DNA of 64,000 nucleotides from Eutrigla gurnardus (taxonomy: Eukaryota; Chordata; Actinopteri; Perciformes; Triglidae), in the NCBI GenBank assembly GCA_963514095.1, contig OY741264.1:12236054-12300053 (forward strand), in the 5' to 3' direction. The notes under the pieces are model-generated. The model was not told the DNA's origin, ran no database searches, and worked only from the letters and a program-made list of their open reading frames with translations. Positions 63,387 to 64,000 of the stretch are shown here, piece by piece (the first letter of the stretch is position 1; each line of letters opens with the position of its first letter). Both the position numbers and the translations under genes were made by a program.

Positions 63387-64000
63387 TTATGATGCTGCAT
63401 GCCCGGTCCCAGTGTGTTTTTGCCTCCCCTCTGTGCTGCGGCTGGAGGTCTCAAAGCATATGTAGAAGGTGTTGAGGTCATCCGGCAGGCTGTCTGTGGA
63501 GCTGATGATGCTGGTCCTGTAATCTGTGATGTGCTGCAGGCCTTGCCACATCCGCCTGGAGTCAGCAGTAGAATAGAGGCTGTCCAACTTCTCTCTGTAC
63601 TGCCTCTTGGCTGCGGTGATGGCAGCTTTGTACTCTGTCTCATTACTTGATCTAAATGCAAGAGAGCAAGCACGTAGCATGTTGTGTACCTAATTGTTTA
63701 TCCAGGGCTTCTGGTTGGGAAACTTCCTCAATTGTATGGTGGGCACGATGTTGTCGACACAAGTGCTAATGTACCGAGTGACATACTCAGCATAGTCCTG
63801 TATGCTGACAGAAGAGTCCTCCAGAGTGGCTGCAGCTTTAAACACATCCCAGTTTGTCTGAGCAGAGCAGTCCTGCAGGGTGCTCTCAGTCTCTGGGGTC
63901 CAGCGTTTGATTTGTTTGGTGACAGGATTGGTTTGTTTCAGTCTTTGTCTGTGGGCCGGATACAAGACCAAAGAGATCCGAGTGTCCAAAGTGGGGTCGG
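63387..64000 (-). pseudogene. Decayed LINE (L2/CR1-like) ORF2 fragment, runs off the window
   Basis: On the minus strand one frame is open from beyond 63989 to 63387 except for a single TAG at 63690. Upstream of the stop it shows the inter-domain region between endonuclease and reverse transcriptase, including FPNQKPWINN. After it come KAAITAAKRQYREKLDSLYS and MWQGLQHITDY, which match the fish LINE pattern KRxYRxRIE...MWQGIQTITDYK. The similarity ends near DDLNTFYICFE, before any reverse-transcriptase motif, so the 3' part is missing here and the copy is dead. The 5' part lies outside the window. Confidence 0.8.

Noticed and set aside
1..64000. tRNA, rRNA, CRISPR arrays, bacterial-style operons or ribosome binding sites
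   Set aside because: I looked for tRNA-like GGTTCRA boxes with cloverleaf context and for regularly spaced repeats and found none; the DNA is vertebrate nuclear sequence.

Overview
This is vertebrate nuclear DNA, most likely from a teleost fish. It holds one recognisable protein-coding gene, the delta-2 protocadherin pcdh17, on the minus strand. The large cadherin-repeat exon reads through as a canonical PCDH17 protein. The rest is typical fish non-coding sequence: many long CA, TA and GA microsatellites, short non-autonomous hAT-type DNA transposons, and L2/Rex/CR1-like LINE debris. The species cannot be named from the window.

Layout, read right to left because the gene is on the minus strand. 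63387-64000 is a decayed LINE fragment running off the right edge. About 47.9-63.4 kb is the 5' flank of pcdh17, with microsatellites, repeat fragments and no convincing gene; a small signal-peptide-like ORF at 59.4-60.0 kb is only a curiosity. About 46.4-47.8 kb is CpG-rich and is the likely promoter. A probable 5' UTR intron (46235-46954) precedes the main exon. Exon 1 (coding 43446-45941) encodes 832 residues: signal peptide, six cadherin repeats, the transmembrane helix and the proximal cytoplasmic tail. Intron 1 (16.5 kb) leads to a 59-bp exon 2 (26894-26952), then a 458-bp intron and a 173-bp exon 3 (26263-26435). The window therefore encodes about 909 residues. The last exon, about 250 residues in other vertebrates, was not found; intron 3 runs from 26262 past position 1, so it is at least 26.2 kb long.

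Intron 3 carries two hAT-type elements, each with terminal inverted repeats and a perfect 8-bp target-site duplication (3161-4012 and 10476-11412). The first keeps the start of a transposase-like ORF and contains a nested LINE scrap. Intron 3 also has several exact hairpins, notably two back-to-back hairpins at 17101-17152 that share one core.

Nothing here amounts to a new multi-gene system. The points most worth a second look are the TC microsatellite that extends the polypyrimidine tract of pcdh17 exon 2, the upstream-ORF-rich leader, the tandem hairpins, the two datable hAT insertions, and a TATA-type promoter-like site antisense inside intron 1.
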